Below, one piece after another: positions 42,941 through 50,787 of a DNA stretch of 64,000 nucleotides; positions within the stretch are counted from its first letter, which is position 1; the number at the start of each line of letters is the position of its first letter. The translations under genes were made by a program, and so were the position numbers. The DNA is from CAZRRV01 sp964602735 (GTDB lineage: Bacteria; Bacillota; Clostridia; Oscillospirales; Acutalibacteraceae). The DNA is taken from NCBI GenBank assembly GCA_964602735.1, contig CAZRRV010000002.1:1-64000 (forward strand), written 5' to 3'. The notes under the pieces were generated by a model. That model ran no database searches. It was given only the letters and a program-made list of their open reading frames with translations, and was not told the DNA's origin.

Positions 42941-43088
42941 ATAATTGTTTGTGGCGGGGGAAGGGATTCGATTCGGCCCGCCGCGGACGGGTTTTTATAT
43001 AAATCCGTCAACTTCAGTAAACTCAAAGAAATCGGCGAACAACCCGCAGGGGCGGAACGAATCCCTTCCCCTCGTCGCGAACAATTAT
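42941..43088. repeat. Long imperfect inverted repeat between cdaA and the sugar locus
   Basis: Left arm 42941-42970 pairs with right arm 43058-43088. Fourteen bp (GGGGAAGGGATTCG) and nine bp (ATAATTGTT) are perfect; the seven positions between differ only by transitions, leaving G-U pairs plus one bulged base if the plus strand is RNA. The 87-nt interior contains a smaller GACGG / CCGTC stem. It could be a structured RNA, a small mobile element or an invertible segment. Confidence 0.6.
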
Positions 43089-43125
43089 GAGGTGAACCGA
43101 ATTTTGTTTATTTATGAAAAAATTG

Positions 43126-43156
43126 TTGACATAGGGGGGGGGGGGGGTGATATAAT
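43126..43156 (+). promoter_or_regulatory. Promoter with a 14-G tract in its spacer (putative phase-variable)
   Basis: TTGACA (43126-43131) and an extended -10 TGA-TATAAT (43148-43156) are separated by 19 bp, of which 14 are a pure G run (43134-43147). Loss of two G would give the optimal 17 bp. It lies 145 bp upstream of the first gene of the carbohydrate-uptake locus. Hexamers and tract are seen directly; slippage-based switching is inferred. Confidence 0.75.
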
Positions 43157-43300
43157 GTACAAGCGAAAGGAATTTTCGGTGCTTTCCTTGTGTAAAAAAT
43201 AAAAAATCAGGAAAAAATGCAGGACTGTGAAAGCTTCCCGCCGGAAAAACGGACTTTGTATCGTACTGCCGCGTGCGGTAAAAAAAGAAAGGAAAGGCGT

Positions 43301-44599
43301 ATGAACGGAAAATCAATGTTTCGCGCCGCGGCTTTGTTTTGTGCCGTATCGGCTGTCGCGGTTTCGGTGTCGGGATGTTCGGGTGAGATTGCGGAACCGA
43401 ATTACAGGGACGATAAAACGCTGCATATCGGGGCTTGGGTTTCTCCGCCTCCGGGTTATATTAACGACAGTACGTATAAAGACATCGCCGATTCCGGCAT
43501 CAACTGTATTTACGCTCTGTATGAAAACGCCGGAGACGAAGCTACCGTGGCGGCGCTGAAACTGGCGGAGAAATACGGCATTAAATATCTTGTGCGCGAC
43601 AGGAGCCTGGCGGATATTCCCGAGGAGGATTTTGAGGAATTGGTTCGCCCGAATATCGAACAATTCAAAGAATACCCCGCTTTTGCCGGAACGCTCGTTT
43701 CCGATGAACCGTCGGCCGACAAATTCGAGAAACTCGGCGCGCAGAGGAAGTTTTATAACGAAGTTTTGCCCGACAAGCTCTATTATGTGAACCTGCTCCC
43801 CACGTATTCATCGCCCGGCCAGCGCGGAATGTTGGGATACAGGGAGTATATTGACGAATATATTGAAAAAGTTAAACCTACGGTTGTGTCGTACGACCAT
43901 TACCCGCTCTTGAAAAATATAAACGGCACGTCGGTTACCGAAGATTATCTGCTGAATCTTGAAATTGTTTCAAAGGCCGCGAAAAAAGCCGGAATCCCGT
44001 TTTGGAATTTTATTCAGACCATGGGGTTTAATTTAAGCAACCGCGAACCCGGTTATGAGGACATCCGCTGGCAGGCGTATACGACGCTTGCGTTCGGAGG
44101 GCAGGGAATTCAGCACTTTTGCTACTGGACCCCGACCGATTCGGGTAATGAAACATTCGGAAACGCCATGGTGGACCGTGAAGGAAATAAAACTCCCGTT
44201 TATGAGTATGCCAGCAGGGTAAACCATGAACTTCTTAAATTCGATCACATTTTTCTGTCATACAAACCCGTAGGCCAGATGGTCCGGCCGGAAAAGGGCG
44301 CGCCCGCGCATACTTACATGGATGATCCTCTTAAGGAGTTTAAGCCCGTGAAAAGTGTCGAGGGCGGCCCCGTACTGATTGGGTGCTTTGAGGACGGGAG
44401 CGGCAATTCAGCCGTTATGCTTGTCAACATGACCGACCCGGGGAAAATGGAATCCGTGAAAGTGTCCGTCGCTTTCAGGGGGGCGAGAGCGGTTAACGTT
44501 TATACCGAAGGGGAAAAGGAACGCGTGGCGCTTAAAAGCGGAAAAACGGAGATAGAACTTGGCGCGGGCGAAGGTAAATTCATTCAAATCTTAAAATAA
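43301..44599 (+). CDS. extracellular lipoprotein with TIM-barrel-like glycosidase features, paralogue 1
   Basis: The 432-residue protein has a lipoprotein signal ending in VSGC (Cys26). The mature part resembles a glycoside-hydrolase-like (beta/alpha)8 barrel: LHIGAWVSPPPGYIND, repeated strand-helix units, AGTLVSDEPSADK with D135-E136-P137 (cf. the NEP/DEP acid-base motif of clan GH-A), VVSYDHYPLL, FWNFIQTMGF, and AFGGQGIQHFCYWTP. A beta-rich C-terminal domain (VLIGCFEDGSGNSAVMLVNMT) follows. I cannot assign a known GH family. It is about 35-40% similar by eye to the gene at 49253. Start ATG 43301 with AAAGGAAAGG. First gene after the poly-G promoter and followed by the ABC binding protein. 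Confidence 0.75.
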   Translation: MNGKSMFRAAALFCAVSAVAVSVSGCSGEIAEPNYRDDKTLHIGAWVSPPPGYINDSTYKDIADSGINCIYALYENAGDEATVAALKLAEKYGIKYLVRDRSLADIPEEDFEELVRPNIEQFKEYPAFAGTLVSDEPSADKFEKLGAQRKFYNEVLPDKLYYVNLLPTYSSPGQRGMLGYREYIDEYIEKVKPTVVSYDHYPLLKNINGTSVTEDYLLNLEIVSKAAKKAGIPFWNFIQTMGFNLSNREPGYEDIRWQAYTTLAFGGQGIQHFCYWTPTDSGNETFGNAMVDREGNKTPVYEYASRVNHELLKFDHIFLSYKPVGQMVRPEKGAPAHTYMDDPLKEFKPVKSVEGGPVLIGCFEDGSGNSAVMLVNMTDPGKMESVKVSVAFRGARAVNVYTEGEKERVALKSGKTEIELGAGEGKFIQILK

Positions 44600-44613
44600 C
44601 GGAGGTAAACGAA

Positions 44614-45951
44614 ATGAGGAAAGCACTTCGTGTTGTCGCGGCGGCAATGGCCGTACTTATGTGCGTTGCGGCGCTCGCCGGATGCGGCGGCAGCGGCGGG
44701 GAAAATTCCGACGGGACTGCAACACTTAAAATTTCTTTTTTCAACGGCGGTTACGGCGATGAATGGATCAAGGCCATTGCCGATAAGTTTATGAAAGAAC
44801 ACAAAGATATAAAAATCGAGCTTGACCCCGATCCCGATATAACGCAGAAAATGACGACGCGTTTGGAATCCGGGGCGAATCTGCCCGACCTCGCCGCCAC
44901 GCTGGCTTTCAACTGGCAGGAGTATGCCGCGAAAGGCTACCTGGAAGATATTTCCGATGTTTACGGCGCCGAAGTCGACGGTGTGCCAATGGCGGATAAA
45001 ATTGTGGATGAAGACCGTGATGTGGGTAAGTACGCGGGCAAGTACTGGATGGTTCCGTGGGCCGATGTCTGTAACGGAATCATATACAATGAAACGATGT
45101 TCCGGGATAACGGCTGGAGTGTCCCGAAAACCGTTGATGAAATGTTTGCGCTGATGGACAAGATCAAGGCCAAGGGCATCGCTCCTTTCGCGTTCGGCGG
45201 AAAGGTTATTTCGTATTGGGATTTCCCGGTTCTGGCGTGGTGGGCGCAGTATGAGGGAATGGACGGCATGAAGAATTTCCTCAAAATGGAGTCCCCCGAC
45301 GTGTTCGGCCAGCAGGGCCGACTGAAAGCGCTTGAAATTTACGAAAGGATTATCAAAGACGAATCCAATTATGTAGACGGCGCTATGGGCATGGATCACA
45401 CACAATCGCAGATGGCCTTTCTGCAGGGGAAAGCGGCGATGATTCCCAACGGCGCGTGGATTGAAAACGAGATGAGGAATTCTCTCCCCGACGGATTCAA
45501 GATGAAGATGATGCTTGCGCCGGCGATTGACGGGGCAAAAATGACCGATGTTTCAGTCTGCACCGCACAGGATCTGTTCTATATTCCGAAGAAAGCGAAG
45601 AACAAAGAGGCGGCCAAAGAGTTCCTTAAATTTATGGCGCGCGACGATATGCTTAAACTCTATACGGAAAAAACCGGCGGGCCGCGTCCGTTTAAGTACG
45701 ATATGGACGGAATCGAGGGGTTGAGCGAATTCAGCGCCGATGTTCTCGACAAGTGGAGCAAGGCGAATAAAGTTTATATGTATTCCGATAATCCCGTTTA
45801 TTTTATGAAATATTATTATTGGCCCGCCGCCGGCGCTCCTTATTCGAGCATTCAGGTCGGCGACGAAACCGCGGCATCGGCGTTTAGCGCGGATCTGGAT
45901 TTCGCGAAAGAAAACTGGGACGCGACAAGGCAGGAGCTCGGCTTGAGTTAA
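44614..45951 (+). CDS. ABC transporter sugar-binding lipoprotein (family 1 extracellular solute-binding protein)
   Basis: The 445-residue protein is a cluster B (SBP_bac_1) carbohydrate-binding lipoprotein. Signal peptide ends in LAGC (Cys24). The mature part starts ATLKISFFNGGYGDEWIKAIADKFMKEH and contains LPDLAATLAFNWQEYAAKGYLEDIS, WMVPWADVCNGIIYNETMFRDNGW (typical of sugar binders), FLQGKAAMIPNGAWIENEM and FYIPKKAKNKEAAKEFLKFM. Ribosome binding site GGAGG. It is expected to capture oligosaccharides at the cell surface for the two permeases at 45976 and 48376. No ATPase is encoded nearby, so a shared MsmK-type ATPase is likely (inference). Confidence 0.93.
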   Translation: MRKALRVVAAAMAVLMCVAALAGCGGSGGENSDGTATLKISFFNGGYGDEWIKAIADKFMKEHKDIKIELDPDPDITQKMTTRLESGANLPDLAATLAFNWQEYAAKGYLEDISDVYGAEVDGVPMADKIVDEDRDVGKYAGKYWMVPWADVCNGIIYNETMFRDNGWSVPKTVDEMFALMDKIKAKGIAPFAFGGKVISYWDFPVLAWWAQYEGMDGMKNFLKMESPDVFGQQGRLKALEIYERIIKDESNYVDGAMGMDHTQSQMAFLQGKAAMIPNGAWIENEMRNSLPDGFKMKMMLAPAIDGAKMTDVSVCTAQDLFYIPKKAKNKEAAKEFLKFMARDDMLKLYTEKTGGPRPFKYDMDGIEGLSEFSADVLDKWSKANKVYMYSDNPVYFMKYYYWPAAGAPYSSIQVGDETAASAFSADLDFAKENWDATRQELGLS

Positions 45952-45975
45952 AACATAAAGGCGGAGGGTGAAAAT

Positions 45976-46914
45976 ATGAGCGTCGGCGCCGTGAAAAAGC
46001 ATACCGGCCCGGGAATGAATACAAAAGCCAAACGCGCGGTTTTTATCACGCTGATGCTTCTGTTCCCGGTACTTCACATGCTGGTGTTCACCGTTTATAT
46101 AAATTTAGACACTATTCTTCTCTGCTTTCAGAGGTTCAATTTTTCCACGGGGAAAACCGAGTTTGCGGGGCTTTACTGGTTCAGGTATTTTTTCAAGCAG
46201 CTTGCGTCGTCTTACGCGCTGCGCCGCTCCTTTGTGAACTCTCTTTTGTTTATTCCGGTAACGAACTTTATTTTACTTCCGCTTTCCGTGATTGCCGCGT
46301 ATTTCCTGTTTAAGCAAATCCCGTTTTACCGGATGTACCGCGTGGTTTTCTTTATTCCGTCGATCATCTCCATTGTGATTATGACCATGGCATTCTCGTT
46401 TATGTTCGACAGCACGTTCGGTGTGGTGAACGATCTGCTGGGCAAGCTGGGGCTGGAGTCGCTGCAGCATGTCTGGCTGGGAGACCCGGATACCGCGATG
46501 CCTATGGTGTTCCTTTACTGCGTGTGGTCCGGTATCGGTTACAATGTTGTTCTGCTGGGCGGCGCCATGGGCAGAATACCGGAGGAACTGATCGAATACG
46601 GAAGACTTGAGGGGATAGGGCTCGGCGCCGAACTTACCCGCGTTGTTATTCCGATGACATGGCCCACCATTTCCACCCTTTTCGTCACCGGCACCACGTC
46701 CGCGTTTACCATTTTCATGCAACCGAAACTCCTTACCGCCGGAGGGCCGAACTTCAGTTCTTCAACCATAGGCCTGTATGTGGTTCAGCAGACAGAGAAC
46801 AATCAGCTTAACTGGGCGGCTACGGTCGGCGTGATGTTTTCCGTTCTGGGAATCATTATTGTGCTGGCGATTAAATCCGTTGTAGACCGCATCGGTACCG
46901 ATGTGGAATATTAA
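45976..46914 (+). CDS. ABC sugar transporter permease, MalF/MsmF/LacF type
   Basis: The 312-residue integral membrane protein has six hydrophobic segments (AVFITLMLLFPVLHMLVFTVY, FVNSLLFIPVTNFILLPLSVIAAYFL, VVFFIPSIISIVIMTMAFSFMF, YCVWSGIGYNVVLLGGAMG, ISTLFVTGTTSAFTIFM, AATVGVMFSVLGIIIVLAIKSVV). The EAA-like cytoplasmic loop EYGRLEGIGLGAELTRVVIPMTWP interacts with the ATPase. It pairs with the MalG-type permease at 48376, which is unusually separated from it by an exported-protein gene. Ribosome binding site GGAGGG. Confidence 0.93.
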   Translation: MSVGAVKKHTGPGMNTKAKRAVFITLMLLFPVLHMLVFTVYINLDTILLCFQRFNFSTGKTEFAGLYWFRYFFKQLASSYALRRSFVNSLLFIPVTNFILLPLSVIAAYFLFKQIPFYRMYRVVFFIPSIISIVIMTMAFSFMFDSTFGVVNDLLGKLGLESLQHVWLGDPDTAMPMVFLYCVWSGIGYNVVLLGGAMGRIPEELIEYGRLEGIGLGAELTRVVIPMTWPTISTLFVTGTTSAFTIFMQPKLLTAGGPNFSSSTIGLYVVQQTENNQLNWAATVGVMFSVLGIIIVLAIKSVVDRIGTDVEY

Positions 46915-46943
46915 ATAATAAACAGAAAGCAGGAATGATGATT

Positions 46944-48293
46944 ATGAAAAAACGTATTGTGGCGTTTGCCGTGTGCCTTGCGGTGCTGATTTCGGCGGTG
47001 TGCGCCGGGCTTTCGGTTTTCGCGGACGAAGAAATCGACGAATCGGTTGTGTTTTTCGACGACTTCAGCGAGGACGGGATCGCCGAAAATTACGTTCCCG
47101 CCTACGGTGCGAATCTCACCGTCAAAGACGGGAGGCTTGTTTTCAACAGTCCCGCGGCGCCCGAAGCATCATCGGGAGCGTATCCCGGATTTGCGGTAAA
47201 CCTGCCCGAGAAACTCCCCGAAAGTTATACCGTTTCCTTTGATTTCAATCCGGTGGGGATGCCGCAGCCGATGTTTCTCGAGGTTGGATGCGATACCGCC
47301 GCTGTGCCCGGGAACTGGTGGACCGGGGGCAATCTCTATACAATGCTTCAGTTGCATCCCGATGCGTATCTTTTTTCGGATTCGGAAAATGCCGGCAGTT
47401 ACCTTGACTTTTCAACGAACAGCGGAACCGATACTCCCGAAACAGAGGAACAGGTAGCGGGGCAGCCGTGGAACGGAGCTCACTACAAAGCGTGGATCGC
47501 CGATTCTTTCGGGGATGAGCGTTATACCGCGGGGAGCATGGAAGACGCGGGAGCGCTTATGAGTATGCGCATTGTGTTTGACAAAACAGGCGATACTCCC
47601 GAGGTTCGCGTTTATTACAAACGCGATATCGATCCCGAGTGGCATCTCGGAATCGAGCGCGCTGCTTTCACAGGACTGAAAAAAACGGCCGGTTATATTG
47701 CGTTCCAGTCGAGCGTGGCGGGTGATTTCATCATAGATAACCTGAAAATCGAAACGGATATTCCCGTAAAACAGAATTTGACCCCCGAATCCGGCGACTT
47801 TGCGTTTAACAGCGCGGATTATTCCGTCACCGAGGCCGAAGACGGAACGAAAACGGTTAACGTACCCGTCGGAACCACTGTACAGCAGCTCATAGACGCC
47901 ATCTCCACGAAAGACGCGGAAGTTGACGTGTATGTTTCCTCCGCGGCCGCTCCCGACGGCCCCGTAGACAGCAGCCTTGTGATTTCCGCTGGGAACGTGG
48001 GCGAGGGTTCGCTTTATGTGAATCTTGTAAAGAACGGCACGGTTATCGGCACTTATCTGATCACCCCGGTTGAAAAATCTCAGAATCAATCTTCGCAGCC
48101 CGGGAATTCCGGGAATGGTACCGATCCGTCGGGCGGCGGGGCGAACAACGGTGCCGGAAATTCCGCGGGCAGCGGAACCGTTCCTCCGCAAACCGGAGAC
48201 GCTTTCCCGCTCGGAGCAACGGCGGCGGTTGCGGTTGCCGCCGCATGCGCCGTCTGCGCCGCCGTGGCTTTCGGGAAAAAATCACGCGGATAA
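46944..48293 (+). CDS. exported lectin-like protein with sortase-type PPQTG anchor
   Basis: The 449-residue protein has a signal peptide (KKRIVAFAVCLAVLISAVCAGLSVFA), a jelly-roll domain of LamG/ConA-like type (VFFDDFSEDGIAENYVPAYGANLTVKDGRLVFNS to AGYIAFQSSVAGDFIIDNLKIE, residues about 35-270), a beta-rich domain (VNVPVGTTVQQLIDAISTKDAEVDVYV), a Gly/Asn/Ser linker, and a C terminus PPQTGDAFPLG followed by a hydrophobic helix and KKSRG. PPxTG is a known clostridial sortase motif, so covalent cell-wall attachment is likely. Three ATGs are in frame (46935, 46938, 46944); the last has the best Shine-Dalgarno spacing. It sits between the two permease genes; glycan capture is inferred. Confidence 0.75.
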   Translation: MKKRIVAFAVCLAVLISAVCAGLSVFADEEIDESVVFFDDFSEDGIAENYVPAYGANLTVKDGRLVFNSPAAPEASSGAYPGFAVNLPEKLPESYTVSFDFNPVGMPQPMFLEVGCDTAAVPGNWWTGGNLYTMLQLHPDAYLFSDSENAGSYLDFSTNSGTDTPETEEQVAGQPWNGAHYKAWIADSFGDERYTAGSMEDAGALMSMRIVFDKTGDTPEVRVYYKRDIDPEWHLGIERAAFTGLKKTAGYIAFQSSVAGDFIIDNLKIETDIPVKQNLTPESGDFAFNSADYSVTEAEDGTKTVNVPVGTTVQQLIDAISTKDAEVDVYVSSAAAPDGPVDSSLVISAGNVGEGSLYVNLVKNGTVIGTYLITPVEKSQNQSSQPGNSGNGTDPSGGGANNGAGNSAGSGTVPPQTGDAFPLGATAAVAVAAACAVCAAVAFGKKSRG

Positions 48294-48375
48294 GATTTTG
48301 TGCCTGTAAGCGCGCGGGAGCGCCCGTCGGCGTTCCCGCGTTCCTGCGGCATATTGCTGGAGCGAGGTGTTCGGC

Positions 48376-49215
48376 TTGAAAACTTCCCGGCCACACAAGG
48401 TAGTCTTCGCTTTTGTGTCGGCGCTGTTTTTTCTTTATATGCTCACGCTTATTTTCCCGTTTGCCTGGATGCTTGTGAATTCTTTGAAAACAAACATGGA
48501 TTTTTTTCAGAATATCTGGAATTTCCCGTCAAAGCCGCTGTTTGACAATTATGTGAACGTCTGGAAACAGATGAATCTGCTGGTGTACTTCGGCAATTCC
48601 TTCAAAATCACCCTGTTGGGCACGCTTGTCGGTATTCTCTCCTCGTCCATGGCGGCTTATGTGATTGCGAAATACAAATTCAGACTGTCGAAATTTCTTT
48701 ACTCGTTGGCTATCGTTGTAATGCTTATACCCTCTGTCGGCACTGTCGCGGCGTTATACGGCTTTATGGTGAATACTCATCTTTACGATACTCACCTCGG
48801 ACTGGTTCTGCTTTACGCGGGAGGATTCGGATTTAATTTCATTCTTCTTTACGGGTTTTTCAAAAGCATAAGCTGGAGTTATGCCGAAGCCGGATTTGTA
48901 GACGGCGCCAGCGATGCGCAGGTGTTCCTGCATATTATGTTGCCGCAGGCGAGATCCGGCATTATAGCGGTGTCGATTATTCAGGCTATCAATGTCTGGA
49001 ATGATTATTTCAACCCGTATATGTTTTTGAATGATAAAAATAAAATGACGCTTGCCGTGGGAATTTATAATCTCACGCTGGAACAGTCTTACGCGGCCGA
49101 CTGGCCGAAACTGTTCGCCGCAATGATAATTTCCGCAGTTCCGATTTTGATTGTTTATGCGCTGTTTTCGAATACGATAGTGGAGAACACCGTTGCCGGC
49201 GGGCTGAAAGGCTGA
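48376..49215 (+). CDS. ABC sugar transporter permease, MalG/MsmG type
   Basis: The 279-residue protein has six membrane segments (VVFAFVSALFFLYMLTLIFPFAWMLVNSL, ITLLGTLVGILSSSMAAYVIA, FLYSLAIVVMLIPSVGTVAALYGFMV, LGLVLLYAGGFGFNFILLYGFF, LFAAMIISAVPILIVYALFSNTIV). The EAA loop reads AEAGFVDGASDAQVFLHIMLPQARSG. The C-terminal FSNTIVENTVAGGLKG is typical of MalG-type permeases. The frame opens with a GTG at 48367, but TTG 48376 has GAGGTG 6 nt upstream and is preferred. It completes the importer with the binding protein at 44614 and the MsmF-like permease. Confidence 0.92.
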   Translation: MKTSRPHKVVFAFVSALFFLYMLTLIFPFAWMLVNSLKTNMDFFQNIWNFPSKPLFDNYVNVWKQMNLLVYFGNSFKITLLGTLVGILSSSMAAYVIAKYKFRLSKFLYSLAIVVMLIPSVGTVAALYGFMVNTHLYDTHLGLVLLYAGGFGFNFILLYGFFKSISWSYAEAGFVDGASDAQVFLHIMLPQARSGIIAVSIIQAINVWNDYFNPYMFLNDKNKMTLAVGIYNLTLEQSYAADWPKLFAAMIISAVPILIVYALFSNTIVENTVAGGLKG

Positions 49216-49252
49216 GAGAGAACCGTTCCGGCGACGGAGAGGAGGAAAATCA

Positions 49253-50764
49253 ATGCGAAAGTCAGGAATACGGCTTTTTGCCGGTTTAACCGCTTTGTTG
49301 TTGGTATCGGCTTTGATCTCCGGCTGCGGAGGAAACGGTAAAGGAACGGGTTCTTCGGGGTCGGAAAAGCGCGAACTCGTAGATTCCGAAATTGATTCGG
49401 CCGGCGGGGATTCGCTTGAAAGCGATGCCGGGTCTTCCGGCGGCGCGGTTTCGCAGGGGCAGGGCGGAGGGAACTCCGCGGTTTCGCCCGGATCCGGGAG
49501 TGCCGCGTCTGTGCCTTCCGAACAGGGAAGCACCGGGGGCAAATATCCTCCTCTCGGCGCCGATGTTATGCCGATAGGCGCGTGGGTCGCTCCCCCGCGC
49601 GCGGGAGTTAAGAACAATAATCCCAGTTTTATTACCGATGCTCAGTATAAAATGTTAGGGGAATCCGGGATCAATCTGATTTACAGCCTGTACGAAAACT
49701 ACGGGCCGAATTCGGAAGAGGTAAAGCAGTCGCTTGACCTGTGCCAAAAATACGGACTGAAATATCTGGTTCGCGATGCCAACATCAACGAACCCGATGA
49801 GGAAAGTATGCGTGAAACGCTGCAGGAATACGCGAAACATCCTGCATTCGCCGGAGTTAACGTTCGCGACGAACCGGGAACCGTGTCGTTTGAGCAGTTC
49901 GGGGAGCAGCACGTGACATTCAAAAAGCTGGCGCCCGACAAATATTTTTATATAAATCTGCTTCCGTCTTATGCCACGCCGGCTCAGCTCCTTTACGGAG
50001 CGGCTACCTCGGCGCAGTCCGGCACCGTGACGCATACGGAATATCTCGACCGGTTTATCAAAACCGTTAAGCCGCGTTTTCTTTCCTACGATTATTACGC
50101 CATTAACGGCGCGGCGGGCACCGTGCAGAACGGGTATTTCAAAGAACTTTCGACTTTCCGCAAACTGGGGCTTCAAAACAACATTCCCTTCTGGGTGTTC
50201 GTGCAGGCCTGCAGTTACGGCGACGCGAGCCGGCGACCGAACAGGGCGGAGATCATGTGGCAGGTAAACACTTCTCTTGCGTACGGAGCCAAGGGCATTC
50301 AGTATTTCTGTTATTTCACACCCATTGAAAGCGATGATTTCCAGGGAAGTTTTATCGATAAAAACGGCAGGAAGACCGAGATTTACACCTACGGGCAGGA
50401 GGCGAATCGCCAGATCGCCGCGGTAGACGATGTGCTGATGAACAGCGTAAGCAAGGGTGTAATCGTTACCGGGAAATCGCCGGATTCGTCAATTCCCGCG
50501 GGAGATAAGCTTTCGAAATACGGTTCCCTTACGGATGTTACCGCTTCGGGATCGGGATTTCTTACCGGGTGTTTTGACTGCGGCGGGAAGAACGTGTTTT
50601 ATGTTGTGAACAATTCTATCACGTTGAACGGTACGGTTACGTTAAAGTTTTCAAAGTCCGTAAGCGGCAGGTATGTGTACAACGCCGCGTCGAGGAATTT
50701 CTCCGGGTTGTCGCTTGCACTCACGCTGAACGCTGGCGAGGGAGTGCTTGTGGCGCTGTCATAA
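49253..50764 (+). CDS. extracellular lipoprotein with TIM-barrel-like glycosidase features, paralogue 2
   Basis: The 503-residue protein is a paralogue of the gene at 43301. Signal peptide ends in LISGC (Cys25); a Ser/Gly/Glu-rich linker of about 75 residues follows. The shared core starts MPIGAWVAPPRAG, with SGINLIYSLYENYG, KYGLKYLVRDANI, AGVNVRDEPGT (D206-E207-P208), YFYINLLPSYATPAQ, FLSYDYYAING, PFWVFVQACSYG and AYGAKGIQYFCYFTPIES. A beta-rich C-terminal domain closes it. The long linker suggests it reaches further from the membrane than paralogue 1. Ribosome binding site GGAGAGGAGG. Enzymatic activity is inferred from the D-E-P motif and context. Confidence 0.75.
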   Translation: MRKSGIRLFAGLTALLLVSALISGCGGNGKGTGSSGSEKRELVDSEIDSAGGDSLESDAGSSGGAVSQGQGGGNSAVSPGSGSAASVPSEQGSTGGKYPPLGADVMPIGAWVAPPRAGVKNNNPSFITDAQYKMLGESGINLIYSLYENYGPNSEEVKQSLDLCQKYGLKYLVRDANINEPDEESMRETLQEYAKHPAFAGVNVRDEPGTVSFEQFGEQHVTFKKLAPDKYFYINLLPSYATPAQLLYGAATSAQSGTVTHTEYLDRFIKTVKPRFLSYDYYAINGAAGTVQNGYFKELSTFRKLGLQNNIPFWVFVQACSYGDASRRPNRAEIMWQVNTSLAYGAKGIQYFCYFTPIESDDFQGSFIDKNGRKTEIYTYGQEANRQIAAVDDVLMNSVSKGVIVTGKSPDSSIPAGDKLSKYGSLTDVTASGSGFLTGCFDCGGKNVFYVVNNSITLNGTVTLKFSKSVSGRYVYNAASRNFSGLSLALTLNAGEGVLVALS

Positions 50765-50787
50765 TTTTATATTCAGGAAAGGATCGG

